Shown piece by piece: positions 9,176-20,313 of a DNA stretch of 64,000 nucleotides. The notes beneath the pieces are model-generated. The model was not told the DNA's origin. It made no database searches and saw only the letters and a list, made by a program, of their open reading frames with translations. The stretch spans positions 109,866-173,865 of the forward strand of contig CAVTGO010000006.1 in NCBI GenBank assembly GCA_963734275.1. The letters are read 5' to 3'. The DNA is from CAVTGO01 sp963734275. Its GTDB lineage: Bacteria; Actinomycetota; UBA4738; HRBIN12. Every line of letters starts with the position of its first letter. Within the stretch, counting starts at the first letter, position 1. A program made the translations under genes and the position numbers.

Positions 9176-10080
9176 GTCTCGCCACCGTCGGGTTGCCCGA
9201 CCGCGCGACGGAAGATCTCGGACAGGCTCGGCTGGACGATGCTGAAATGACGCACCTGCCCGGCCGCCCGCGCGGCGTCCAGCACCTCGGCCTCGACCGC
9301 GCCCTCGTCGAGCTCGAGGATCGCGCCGTCGGACAGCCGGTCGATCACGTTGGCGCGCGGCACCCGGTCGAGCCAACCGGGAGCGGCGGCCGCGACCTCG
9401 ACGCGAACCAGCCGGCGCGCGTCCGTGGACCGCAGGTCGGCGATCCGCCCCCGGGCGACGACGCGCCCCCGGTGGATCATCACCACGGACTCGCAGAGCC
9501 GCTCGACCAGCTCGAGCTGGTGACTCGAGAAGACCACCGGGACCCCCGCCATCGCCTGATCCCGCAGCACGCCCGACAGGACGTCGACCCCGACGGGGTC
9601 CAGGCCCGAGAAGGGCTCGTCGAGCACGAGGACCTCGGGACGGTGGACCATCGAGGCCGCGAGCTGCACGCGCTGCTGGTTGCCGAGCGAGAGGGACTCG
9701 GCCCGGTCGGTCGCCCGGTCGGCGACGCCGAGCACCTCGACCATCCGCATCGCCCGGGTCGTCGCGTCCTCGCGCTCGAGCCCGTGGAGCCGCGCGAGGT
9801 ACACGAGCTGGTCGAGCACCCGCATCTTCGGGTACAGGCCGCGCTCCTCGGGCATGTACCCGAACCGCCGGCGGACCTCCGCGTCGACCGGGCGGTCCTG
9901 CCACCTGACCTCGCCCGCGTCGGCGGCGAGCAGACCGAGGACGATGCGCATCGCGGTCGTCTTGCCGGCGCCGTTCGGTCCGACGAACCCCACGATCTCG
10001 CCGCCGGCGACCGAGAACGAGACATCGTCCAGCGCGACGACGTCGCCGAACCGCCGGGACAGGCCGAGGAGCTCGAGCAC
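9172..10080 (-). CDS. ABC transporter ATP-binding protein (NatA-like)
   Basis: A 302-residue ATPase with Walker A GPNGAGKTT near residue 35, signature region LSLGNQQRVQLA (a Q-rich variant of LSGGQ typical of this subfamily), Walker B VLVLDEPFSGLDP and the switch His in VVFSSHQLE. The C-terminal roughly 80 residues are the extra domain seen in ABC-2 exporters. GTG start four bases after the upstream oxidoreductase gene, and stop overlapping the permease start, so it is operonic with both. Works at the inner face of the membrane with the NatB-like permease. Confidence 0.9.
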   Translation of the reverse strand: MLELLGLSRRFGDVVALDDVSFSVAGGEIVGFVGPNGAGKTTAMRIVLGLLAADAGEVRWQDRPVDAEVRRRFGYMPEERGLYPKMRVLDQLVYLARLHGLEREDATTRAMRMVEVLGVADRATDRAESLSLGNQQRVQLAASMVHRPEVLVLDEPFSGLDPVGVDVLSGVLRDQAMAGVPVVFSSHQLELVERLCESVVMIHRGRVVARGRIADLRSTDARRLVRVEVAAAAPGWLDRVPRANVIDRLSDGAILELDEGAVEAEVLDAARAAGQVRHFSIVQPSLSEIFRRAVGQPDGGET

Positions 10081-10084
10081 CCCC

Positions 10085-11020
10085 CTACGCCTCGGCGTCG
10101 ATCCTCAGCACCGCCTTGCCGCGCACGCGGCGCTCCATCAGGGCGTCGATCGCACTCGCCGCGTCGGTCCACGGGACGACCATGTCGACGTCGGCACGCA
10201 GACGGCCCTCAGAGGCGAGCGCGGCCAGAGCGGCCAGCCTCGATGATCCGATGCGACCCCGGAGCAGCTCGTGCGTCACGAAGTACCCGAGCATCGTCGG
10301 CGATCCGCTGCGGTAGAAGGTTCGCGGGTCGAACGTGCTCGGGTCCCCCGAGGAGTTGCCGTAAGTCACCAGGACCCCGTCGTGGGCAAGGCGCGACACC
10401 GCCGCGGCGAGCGACGACCCTCCCACCGACTCCACGATCAGCTCGAAGGGCTCGCCCTCGGACGGCAGGCCGACGACGACCTCGGCGGCACCGAGCTCCT
10501 CCAGTCCGGACGCGCGCTCGGGCCGCCCGACGACGGCCGTCACGCGCGCGCCGGCCATGCTCGCGAGCTGCACGGCGAATCGGCCGACGCCGCCCGCCGC
10601 TCCCGTGATCGCGACGCGCTTGCCGAGCAGCGACCCGGGGACCGCGAGGATCCCTGCGGCGGTGAGCCCGGCGACCGGCAGCGTCGACGCGACCTCGAAC
10701 GACAGCTCGGATGGCAGGACCGCGAGGTGATCGGTGCGCACCGCGACGCGCTCGGCCCACGCCCCGCCGTTCACCCAGCCGACGACGCGCTCCCCGATGG
10801 CCGGCCTCGAGCCTCCCGCGGCACTCGCCGCGACGACTCCGGCGAGGTCCCAGCCCGGCCGCCACCCGTCCACCGCGCTCCGCAGCGCCGTGCACTCGCC
10901 GCGGTTCAGCGACGAGGCGGCCACCGCGACGACGGCCTGGTTCGCCCTGGGCGACGGCTCGTCCACCTCGCGCAGCTCGATGGCGCCCGGAGCGTCCGGA
11001 GCCGCGACGAGGGCCCGCAT
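10085..11020 (-). CDS. Zinc-independent MDR-family NAD(P)H oxidoreductase (quinone reductase-like)
   Basis: A 311-residue medium-chain dehydrogenase/reductase. GWDLAGVVAA and VVGWVNGGAWAERVAV mark the GroES-like N-terminal domain, and VAITGAAGGVGRFAVQLA near residue 130 is the nucleotide-binding loop. Zinc-binding cysteines are absent, so it is a quinone oxidoreductase or enoyl reductase type, not a zinc alcohol dehydrogenase. The ATG overlaps the stop of the upstream GH15 gene (TGATG context), suggesting coupling. The physiological substrate is unknown. Confidence 0.85.
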   Translation of the reverse strand: MRALVAAPDAPGAIELREVDEPSPRANQAVVAVAASSLNRGECTALRSAVDGWRPGWDLAGVVAASAAGGSRPAIGERVVGWVNGGAWAERVAVRTDHLAVLPSELSFEVASTLPVAGLTAAGILAVPGSLLGKRVAITGAAGGVGRFAVQLASMAGARVTAVVGRPERASGLEELGAAEVVVGLPSEGEPFELIVESVGGSSLAAAVSRLAHDGVLVTYGNSSGDPSTFDPRTFYRSGSPTMLGYFVTHELLRGRIGSSRLAALAALASEGRLRADVDMVVPWTDAASAIDALMERRVRGKAVLRIDAEA

Positions 11021-12924
11021 CAGGTCACGACCTGGTGCGCCATCGAGAAGCCTCGCTTCTCCTTCTGCTCCTCGCGGATCAGGTGCACGACCGCGTTCAC
11101 GAGCGCGAGATGCGTGAACGCCTGCGGGAAGTTCCCGAGGTGGCGTCCCGTAGTGGCGTCGATCTCCTCGGCGTACAGCTGAAGCGGGCTCGCGAAGGAC
11201 AGGAGCTTCTCGCACAGCGCCCGGGCGCGCCGTAGCTCGCCGATCTCGACGAGGGCGGCCACCAGCCAGAAGGAGCAGATCGTGAACGTGCCCTCATCCC
11301 CCGACAGACCGTCGTCGGTCTCCTCGACCCGGTAGCGGAGCACGAGCCCGTCCACGGTGAGCTCATCCGCGATCGCGAGGATCGTCGCCCGGATCCGGTC
11401 GTCGTCTTTCGGGAGGAACCGCAGGAGCGGCATCAACAGCAGCGACGCATCCAGCGCGGGAGCGCCGTAGTACTGCGTGAACACGCCGCGCTCGTCCAGG
11501 CCGTGGGCGCAGATGTCCGCGTGGACCTCGTCGGCGATCGTGGCCCAGCGCTCCTGGAGCTCCGTCTCCCCCCGCCGGCGCGCGAGGCGCGCGCCGCGGT
11601 CCAAGGCCACCCAGCAGAACAGCTTCGACGAGGTGAAGTGCTTCGGCTCGCCACGGACCTCCCAGATGCCGCGGTCGGGCTCGCGCCAGTGTTCGATCGC
11701 CTCCTCGACCTGGGCGACGACGATCGGCCACACGCGTTCGGGCAGGCGGTCGCGCGACTTGGCGTGCAGGTAGATCGAGTCGAGCAGGACGCCCCACACG
11801 TCGTGCTGCTTCTGGTCGAACGCCCCGTTGCCGATCCGCACCGGCCTGGCGCCCTCGTACCCGGAGAGGTGGTCGAGCGTCGACTCCGTCAGGTCGCGCT
11901 CGCCGCCGACCCCATACATGACCTGGAGCTCCTGTCCGTCCTCGCACCGGTCTGCGACGAACTCGAAGAACCCGTCGGCCTCTCGATCGAACCCCAGGGT
12001 GTAGAGCCCCCACAACGCGAACGTGGAGTCGCGGATCCACGAGTACCGGTAGTCCCAGTTGCGTTCGCCGCCCGGCGTCTCGGGCAGCGACGTGGTGGCC
12101 GCCGCCATCAGCGCCCCGGTCGGCGCATACGTCAGGCCCTTCAGGGTAAGAGCGCTCCGCTGGAGGTGGATCCGCCACGGATGGTCGGGGAACTCGCCGT
12201 GGTTCAGCCACTCGCGCCAGTACTCCTGGGTGCGCCACATGCGGTCGGCCGCGTCCTCGTAGGTCGCGGGAGCCTCGTGATCCGACCAGGACAGCGCCAC
12301 GAACCGCTCATCCCCGTCGCGCAGGGTCGTCGACGCGTGCGCCCTGCGGCCCTCGAACCCTATCCGCAGGTCGGTGGTGAGGCGGATCGGCAGGTCGCTG
12401 CCATCGCTCCGCGCGCGGGCACGGCCGTACCCCTCGCCCTCGTACTCCCACGTCACGGCCGCGCGCCCGTAGTCGGGGGCGGGCTCGCAGTCCATCGCGA
12501 GCTCCACGTGGCCGTTCACGCAGCGGATCGTCCGGAGCAGGATGTGCTCGGCCTCGTGGTCGCCGGGAGGCCGCTGGTACGCGACCGCGCGCGTGGTGTC
12601 GTCGTACCAGGGCCCGACGAGGAGCGCGTCGCGGACGATCAGCCATCCCGTCCGCGTCTGCCACGTGGTCTCCAGCACGAGCGTGCCGGGTAGGTAGCGC
12701 CGCCCGGCAGGGACGTTGACCTCGGCCGGCCCCAGGCGGAAGTGTCCGGCCGAGCGGTCGAGGTTGGCCGCGAACACGCTCGGGCTGTCGGGGCGAGGAG
12801 CACACAACCACTCGACGTTCCCGCTCGGCGCGACGAGGGCATGGACGACGCGGTCGGACAGGAACGCGTACTCGGCGATCGGCGGGAACGGACTCCCCTC
12901 TGGGTACCGCATGCCCTCGGCCAT
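11020..12924 (-). CDS. Glycoside hydrolase family 15 protein (trehalase/glucoamylase type)
   Basis: A 634-residue cytoplasmic GH15 enzyme. The N-terminal beta-sandwich part begins YPPIAEYAFLSDR-like, and the catalytic (alpha/alpha)6 barrel has NWDYRYSWIRDSTFALWGL near residue 293, EVRGEPKHFTSSKLFCW and GDEGTFTICSFWL, where the two acidic catalytic residues of mycobacterial GH15 trehalases lie. Members hydrolyse trehalose or alpha-1,4-glucosides. Full length for the family, with no signal peptide. The ATG at 12924 was chosen because the frame further upstream runs into the next gene. Followed without a gap by the MDR oxidoreductase. Confidence 0.9.
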   Translation of the reverse strand: MAEGMRYPEGSPFPPIAEYAFLSDRVVHALVAPSGNVEWLCAPRPDSPSVFAANLDRSAGHFRLGPAEVNVPAGRRYLPGTLVLETTWQTRTGWLIVRDALLVGPWYDDTTRAVAYQRPPGDHEAEHILLRTIRCVNGHVELAMDCEPAPDYGRAAVTWEYEGEGYGRARARSDGSDLPIRLTTDLRIGFEGRRAHASTTLRDGDERFVALSWSDHEAPATYEDAADRMWRTQEYWREWLNHGEFPDHPWRIHLQRSALTLKGLTYAPTGALMAAATTSLPETPGGERNWDYRYSWIRDSTFALWGLYTLGFDREADGFFEFVADRCEDGQELQVMYGVGGERDLTESTLDHLSGYEGARPVRIGNGAFDQKQHDVWGVLLDSIYLHAKSRDRLPERVWPIVVAQVEEAIEHWREPDRGIWEVRGEPKHFTSSKLFCWVALDRGARLARRRGETELQERWATIADEVHADICAHGLDERGVFTQYYGAPALDASLLLMPLLRFLPKDDDRIRATILAIADELTVDGLVLRYRVEETDDGLSGDEGTFTICSFWLVAALVEIGELRRARALCEKLLSFASPLQLYAEEIDATTGRHLGNFPQAFTHLALVNAVVHLIREEQKEKRGFSMAHQVVT

Positions 12925-12968
12925 GGGCCGGATAGTAGCCGGAGGTCGCCGACCTCGATCCCGACGCT

Positions 12969-13436
12969 CTACGGGGTGACCGGTGTCCGGTGGTCCGGGT
13001 GGCTCTCCGGATCGAGGACCCAATGTTCCGACGCGGTTGCCCGAAAGAGGCGATAGGGCGCAGGCGGCTCGACGTCCTCCCGCTTCCACGGACGCGCTCC
13101 GTGCGACATCGACCGACGAGCGTAGACCTCGATGCCATGGTCGACGTCACCTCCCGTCAGCTCCCCGGCCACGGCCGCCATGTACACGGCCTGTCCGGTA
13201 CCGATGGGGGCCCGAGAGTCGAACACCACGATGCTCAGCTGGGGGCGGGTCGCGAGGTTGCGCGAGTGCGCCGCCTCGGGAGACGAGACCCAGTAGAACT
13301 CCGCGTATCCGGCCGACGCGAAGTACACGGGCGATACCCACGGTCGCCCGGATGCATCGGCGGTTCCGAGCGTCATGTACAGGTTGGAGTCGAGGATGCC
13401 TCTCGCTACGGCTCCGAGATCCTCCTGGAGATCCAT
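12969..13436 (-). CDS. Pyridoxamine 5'-phosphate oxidase-like FMN-binding protein
   Basis: A 155-residue split-barrel flavoprotein candidate. MTLGTADASGRPWVSPVYF near residue 20 and FYWVSSPEAAHSRNLATRPQLSI are the standard strand pattern of the PNPOx-like family. Such actinobacterial proteins use FMN or F420 and reduce small molecules, or are of unknown role. The start lies two bases after the upstream NAD(P)-binding gene, so it is in the same transcription unit. No features allow a substrate assignment. Confidence 0.85.
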   Translation of the reverse strand: MDLQEDLGAVARGILDSNLYMTLGTADASGRPWVSPVYFASAGYAEFYWVSSPEAAHSRNLATRPQLSIVVFDSRAPIGTGQAVYMAAVAGELTGGDVDHGIEVYARRSMSHGARPWKREDVEPPAPYRLFRATASEHWVLDPESHPDHRTPVTP

Positions 13437-13438
13437 GC

Positions 13439-14032
13439 TCAGTCCGACACCCCGACGATGTGCTCGATCCAGTCCGTTCGCTCGAGCGCGTCGAGCACGA
13501 ACGTCGCGTAGTCGGCCGTGGTGATCGTGCGCCCGGGCGCCCGCGCGTCCAGCTCGAACCGGTAGGAGCCGACCTGTGGCTCGTCGACGACCCGAGGCGC
13601 GGCGCCGATCGTCCAGTCGAGCTCGCTCGCGCGCAGGGTGTCGCGGTTCCGGCGGTGTTCGCGTGCGTGCGCCGCGAACTCCCCGGCGACCGGGTCGTCG
13701 CCGAAGATGTCGTTGTTCGCGGTCACGACGATCCGCCGCAGGCCCGAGCGCTGCACGGCCTCGACGATCGTGCGCGTCGCCTCGGAGTGCTGCGGCTCGT
13801 CCTCGGCGCTGGCGAGCGAGAGGACCGAGACCACGGCATCCCGCCCGGCCACCGCCGCCTCGACGCTCGCCGGATCCCGCGCGTCGGCCTCCGCGAGCTC
13901 GAGCCGATCGTCGGACACGGTGAGCGTCGCGGCGTCCCGAACGAACGCGAGCACCTCGTGCCCCCGCGACAGACCCTGGTCGATCACGTGGCGCCCCGTG
14001 CGGCCCGACGCGCCGAACACCGTGATCCGCAT
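13439..14032 (-). CDS. NAD(P)-binding atypical SDR (NmrA/YwnB-like)
   Basis: A 197-residue Rossmann protein. The glycine-rich FGASGRTGRHVIDQGLSRGH at the N-terminus binds the dinucleotide; ANNDIFGDD and LDWTIGAAPRV occupy the positions where atypical SDRs (NAD(P)H-binding, COG0702) have their substrate loop. The classical YxxxK is not obvious, in line with the atypical class. Nine bases separate it from the end of lon, so it is likely read as part of the lon operon. Role unknown; possibly redox sensing or flavin reduction. Confidence 0.82.
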   Translation of the reverse strand: MRITVFGASGRTGRHVIDQGLSRGHEVLAFVRDAATLTVSDDRLELAEADARDPASVEAAVAGRDAVVSVLSLASAEDEPQHSEATRTIVEAVQRSGLRRIVVTANNDIFGDDPVAGEFAAHAREHRRNRDTLRASELDWTIGAAPRVVDEPQVGSYRFELDARAPGRTITTADYATFVLDALERTDWIEHIVGVSD

Positions 14033-14041
14033 CCCGCGAGC

Positions 14042-16399
<2,358 letters not shown>

Positions 16400-16541
16400 G
16401 GCGAGATCGTCTCCTGAGTCGGGCATCTGTTGGGGTAACGCCTCTCTCAGGCACGCTATTCCGGTTCGGTAAGCATGATTACAGCGGGCCGAGCCGGCTC
16501 CGCGGGTTCCCGCAGCCCGGCGCCCGGCCTAAGGTGACGAG

Positions 16542-17216
16542 GTGTTCGAGCGCTTCACCGACAAGGCCCGCAGGGCGGTCGTCCTGGCGCAGGAGGAGGC
16601 TAGGACGCTCGACCACAACTACATCGGGACCGAGCACCTCCTGCTCGGCCTCCTCCGAGAGGAGGACGGGGTCGCGGCCAGGGCGCTCGGATCGCTCGGC
16701 GTGTCGCTCGAGGCCGTCCGGCGCGACGTCGAGGCGATCATCGGTCGAGGCGAGGCGGTGCCGAAGGGCCACATCCCCTTCACGCCGCGAGCCAAGAAGG
16801 TCCTGGAACTCGCACTGCGCGAGGCGCTCCAGCTCGGCCACAACTACATCGGCACCGAGCACATCCTGCTGGGTCTCGTCCGCGAGGGCGAGGGCGTCGC
16901 GGCCCAGGTCCTCCAGAAGCTCGGCGCGGATCTGAACCGGGTGCGCCAGACCGTGGTCCAGCTCCTGTCGGGCTACGCGGGCACCGAGGCTGCGTCGGGC
17001 GGCTGGTCGGTCGAGCATGAGGTGGAGAAGGAACTCGACGCTCCGCTGCGTGCGGCCGTGACCACCGAGGACTTCCCGACGTGCGTGGCTTGCGGCGCTG
17101 CGCTCTCGGAGACGCTCGCCGTGCGAGCGATCGAGGTGACCGTCGACGAGGCTGTCGCGGTCATCAAGGTCGCGTATTGCGGACGCTGCGGCGGAGCGCT
17201 CGGGACCGTGCCGTAG
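16542..17216 (+). CDS. Stand-alone double Clp-N domain protein with C-terminal zinc ribbon
   Basis: A 224-residue protein starting with GTG. Residues 1-75 (MFERFTDKARRAVVLAQEEA, NYIGTEHLLLGLL) and 80-145 (FTPRAKKVLELALREA, NYIGTEHILLGLV) are the two tandem Clp-N repeats of ClpC, but no AAA+ module follows. Instead there is a linker and a C-terminal CVACGA...CGRCGG pair of CxxC motifs, likely a zinc ribbon. Clp-N domains bind adaptors and phosphoarginine-marked substrates in ClpC; a stand-alone version may be an adaptor or decoy. It is divergent from lon across 142 bp, which suggests shared proteostasis regulation. Confidence 0.85.
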   Translation: MFERFTDKARRAVVLAQEEARTLDHNYIGTEHLLLGLLREEDGVAARALGSLGVSLEAVRRDVEAIIGRGEAVPKGHIPFTPRAKKVLELALREALQLGHNYIGTEHILLGLVREGEGVAAQVLQKLGADLNRVRQTVVQLLSGYAGTEAASGGWSVEHEVEKELDAPLRAAVTTEDFPTCVACGAALSETLAVRAIEVTVDEAVAVIKVAYCGRCGGALGTVP

Positions 17217-17222
17217 CGGCGA

Positions 17223-18101
17223 TCAGGTCGCGTCGGCGCGCGTGAGCGCGGGGACCAGGACGACGGCTCCCTCGCCGTACCGCTCGTCGACGGCCGCGCG
17301 CGTCGCCTCGTCCGCGACCACGACGCCGAGCTGGACCGTGTTGGTCACCACGTCGGTCGAGGACCACGTCGTCTCGAGGCCGAGCTCCTGCCCGACCTCA
17401 CCGCTCAGCTCCGACTGGATCCGCGACAGCTCTCGTTGGGTCCGCTCGTGCTCGACGACACACAGCGGACCGCCCCAGAGCTCGCGGATCTCGGTCGAGT
17501 GCCGTTCCAGATCGCCGGTGAAGGCGGCCGTGAGGATGATGCCGCCGGGCGGCACGGGCACCTCGTCGTCGACCGGATCCTCGACGTAGTCGATCCACAC
17601 GCTCGCGGAGTCCGGTTCGGCCTCGCTCGCCTCGATCGCGGCGGTCAGGTCGTCGTCGGTCGCGCGCGAGACGTCCACCGAGGTCCACCCGCCGGCCGGC
17701 TCGGGGCAGGGCGTATCGATGGGGTCACCGGGCTCGGTGTCATAGGTGGCGGGACCGACCACCTCGAGCACGGTGAAGGCGATGCCGTCGTAGATCCCGA
17801 CGACGTCGTACTCCCCCCACGTCGTCCCCGACGCGGACTCCTCATCCTCGACGGCCGACCAGTCCCAACCGACGAGCTCGAGGCCGGAGCACTGCGGAGG
17901 GTACGACTCGGCCACGCCCCCCAGGCAGAGCTCGGGGCCGTGACCACCGCCATCGAGCACGGTCCCGGTCGCCGAGTAGCGCTGGTCCGGGTCGATAGGC
18001 GCCGGCGGCGCCGCCGGGTAGCGGTCCGCGCACGCGCCGAGAGCCAGAGCGCCCGCGAGCGCGAGCGTGGAGACGCGAAGGGTCCCTCTCCCCATCGTCA
18101 T
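17223..18101 (-). CDS. Predicted lipoprotein of unknown function
   Basis: A 292-residue protein with an N-terminal signal peptide ending in LALGAC, a good lipobox, so it is probably lipidated at the Cys near residue 22-24 and exported. The mature part is rich in Asp, Glu and Thr and has several Cys residues (ELCLGGVAESYPPQCSG, DTPCPEPAGG, PLCVVEHER) that could form disulfides outside the cell. I recognise no domain. ATG at 18101 or 18095; neither has a clear ribosome site. Convergent with the Clp-N gene (six bases apart) and divergent from the MoxR gene. Confidence 0.72.
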   Translation of the reverse strand: MTMGRGTLRVSTLALAGALALGACADRYPAAPPAPIDPDQRYSATGTVLDGGGHGPELCLGGVAESYPPQCSGLELVGWDWSAVEDEESASGTTWGEYDVVGIYDGIAFTVLEVVGPATYDTEPGDPIDTPCPEPAGGWTSVDVSRATDDDLTAAIEASEAEPDSASVWIDYVEDPVDDEVPVPPGGIILTAAFTGDLERHSTEIRELWGGPLCVVEHERTQRELSRIQSELSGEVGQELGLETTWSSTDVVTNTVQLGVVVADEATRAAVDERYGEGAVVLVPALTRADAT

Positions 18102-18197
18102 GCGATACGGGCTCGGACGCCTCCGCGGACGGGCACCGTTCCCGCAGGGCAGGAAACCGCAATCCCCGAGCGGGACGCCGGGGCCTATCCTTGGCGC

Positions 18198-19154
18198 ATG
18201 GCCGGACCCGAACGGGCGCGGGCGCTGTTCAAGGAGATGGCCGACCGGGTCGACGAGCGCCTGTTCGGCGTCGGCGAGCCGCTCCGCCTCGTGATGGTGG
18301 GGATCCTCACGGGCAACCACGTCCTGATCGACGACGTACCGGGCGTGGGCAAGACCACCCTCGTGCGGATGCTCTCGGCGATGCTCGGCCTCGACTTCCA
18401 GCGCGTGCAGTTCACGCCGGACCTGATGCCCTCGGACATCACGGGGACCTCCGTGCTGGATCTGAAGACCAACGAGTTCGAGTTCCGCCGCGGGCCGATC
18501 TTCACCCAGGTCCTCCTCGCGGACGAGATCAACCGCGCGACCCCGAAGACGCAGGCGGCCTTGCTGGAGGCGATGCAGGAACGCCAGGTGACCGTGGACG
18601 GCGCGACGTACCCGCTCCCCGATCCGTTCTTCGTCCTCGCCACGCAGAACCCCATCGAGCTGGAGGGCACGTTCCCGCTCCCCGAGGCGCAGCTGGACCG
18701 GTTCCTCCTGCGCGTGAAGCTCGGCTACCCGGACGAGCGCGACGAGGAGCGCATCCTTCAGACACGGCCGGACGAGCGCGGCCTGCCGACCTCGCCCCTG
18801 CCCGACCTGCCCCCGCTCCTCGAGATCCGCAACGAGATCGCGGCGATCGGCCTCGAGCACCCCGTGCGCTCCTACGTGGTGGCGCTCGCTCGCGCGACGC
18901 GCGACCATCCCGAGCTCGCCGTCGGGGCGAGCCCGCGCGCGGTCGAGCAGATGGGCGACGCCACCCGCGCGTTCGCGATGCTCGACGGGCGCGATTACGT
19001 CCTGCCCGACGACGTGAAGGCCCTCGCCGAGCCCGTCTTCGGGCACCGACTCGTGGCCACCACCGACGCCCGGATCCGAGACCGCGGTCCCGATGAGATC
19101 CTCCGCGAGGTCCTGCGCTCGGTCCCGGTGCCGACGGAGCTCGGCGACCAGTAG
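18198..19154 (+). CDS. MoxR-family AAA+ ATPase
   Basis: A 318-residue AAA+ ATPase. Walker A GVGKTTLVRMLSAM near residue 50, Walker B LLADEINRATPKTQ, sensor 1 FVLATQNPIELEGTFPLPEAQ and LDRFLLRV are all the MoxR/RavA type. MoxR proteins act as chaperones for maturation of enzymes or complexes and are generally encoded beside DUF58 and transmembrane partners, as here. ATG 97 bp from the divergent lipoprotein start; the DUF58 gene follows after seven bases. Confidence 0.93.
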   Translation: MAGPERARALFKEMADRVDERLFGVGEPLRLVMVGILTGNHVLIDDVPGVGKTTLVRMLSAMLGLDFQRVQFTPDLMPSDITGTSVLDLKTNEFEFRRGPIFTQVLLADEINRATPKTQAALLEAMQERQVTVDGATYPLPDPFFVLATQNPIELEGTFPLPEAQLDRFLLRVKLGYPDERDEERILQTRPDERGLPTSPLPDLPPLLEIRNEIAAIGLEHPVRSYVVALARATRDHPELAVGASPRAVEQMGDATRAFAMLDGRDYVLPDDVKALAEPVFGHRLVATTDARIRDRGPDEILREVLRSVPVPTELGDQ

Positions 19155-19161
19155 CGGCGAC

Positions 19162-20313
19162 GTGGACACGCCGGAACGGCGCCAGATCGCTCTGTACGTC
19201 GCGACGCTCGTCGGCGTGCTCGCCGTCGCGTGGGGGCAGACCGTCATCCTGCTGTGGGCCGCGGGGATCGCCGGACTCGCCGTCGCGGCGATGCTGTGGA
19301 CGCGCTCGGCGCTCCGAGGGGTGACCGTCGAGAACAGCTTCGAGCCCGCCCGAGCCTTCGTCGGCGAGGAGATCCACCTGCGCGTGCGGATCGTGAACGA
19401 GAAGCGGTTCCCGCTCCCGATCGTGCGGCTCCTCGTCCGGTTCCCACCCGGCGTCTACCCGGGCCACGGCTCGGACCCGACGGCGCTGCGCGGGCACCGG
19501 CGCCGCCTCTCGATGGCCGGTCACAGCCAGATCGAGCTCCTGCTCCCGGTCGTCGCGCCACGGCGCGGCGAGTACTGGCTCGAGGGCGTCGATATCGAGG
19601 TCTCGGATCCCTTCGACCTGGCGCCGGTCAAGCTCGAGGCGGACCTGGACCGACCGCTCCTCGTGATGCCCGAGCCGAGGGTGGGGATCCCGCTGCGCAT
19701 CGTGCGGCGGCTGCCGTTCGGTTCGCCCGCCCAGGCCGTTCGCCTGTTCGAGGATCGCGAGCACTTCGCCGGCGTCCGCGACTACGAGCCGGGCGATCCG
19801 ATGCACCACGTCCACTGGCGCGCGTCGGCGCACACCGGCCGGCTGCAGACCAAGCGGTTCGAGCCCACGCGCTCGGCCGAGGTCCTGTTCGCGATGGATC
19901 TGTCCAACGGCGAGCCGTTCTGGCACGCCGTGGACCCCGCCACCGCCGAGGAGACGATCGGCTGGGCGAGCTACCTGTCCCGCCAGGCGATCCACGCGGG
20001 CTGGCGCACCGGCCTGATCGCCAACACGCACCTGCGCAAGGGCCGTGGGCCCCTCCGCATCTCGCCCTCGGCCGCAGCCGGCAGCGAGTCGGTGCTGTTC
20101 GCGGCCCTCGCGCGGATGCCGAACCAACCGACCAGCGACCTCGGCTCGGTGCTGCGCGAGGTCGGACGGCGCATGGTCCGCCGCACCACCGTCGTCGTGA
20201 TCTCGCCGAGGCCGGGCGCGCTGCTGCTGCACGAGATGGAGGTGCTGCGCCGCCGCGGCTCGGACGTGATCCATCTCTCGCCGCTCCAGGCCTACCGGGA
20301 GGCGGCCGGGTGA
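19162..20313 (+). CDS. DUF58 domain protein (MoxR partner)
   Basis: A 383-residue protein with two N-terminal membrane segments (residues about 10-45) and the DUF58 core RDYEPGDPMHHVHWRASA near residue 209, followed by LQTKRFEP and an extended region resembling a divergent VWA fold. DUF58 proteins sit beside MoxR ATPases and are presumed to be membrane-linked clients or partners. The GTG start follows MoxR by seven bases, and the stop overlaps the next start (GTGA). The cluster lacks the BatA/B-type VWA genes seen in some other MoxR loci. Confidence 0.88.
   Translation: MDTPERRQIALYVATLVGVLAVAWGQTVILLWAAGIAGLAVAAMLWTRSALRGVTVENSFEPARAFVGEEIHLRVRIVNEKRFPLPIVRLLVRFPPGVYPGHGSDPTALRGHRRRLSMAGHSQIELLLPVVAPRRGEYWLEGVDIEVSDPFDLAPVKLEADLDRPLLVMPEPRVGIPLRIVRRLPFGSPAQAVRLFEDREHFAGVRDYEPGDPMHHVHWRASAHTGRLQTKRFEPTRSAEVLFAMDLSNGEPFWHAVDPATAEETIGWASYLSRQAIHAGWRTGLIANTHLRKGRGPLRISPSAAAGSESVLFAALARMPNQPTSDLGSVLREVGRRMVRRTTVVVISPRPGALLLHEMEVLRRRGSDVIHLSPLQAYREAAG

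Noticed and set aside
16400..16541. HspR/CIRCE heat-shock operator between lon and the Clp-N gene
   Set aside because: No CTTGAGT-N7-ACTCAAG or CIRCE inverted repeat is visible in the 142-bp gap.
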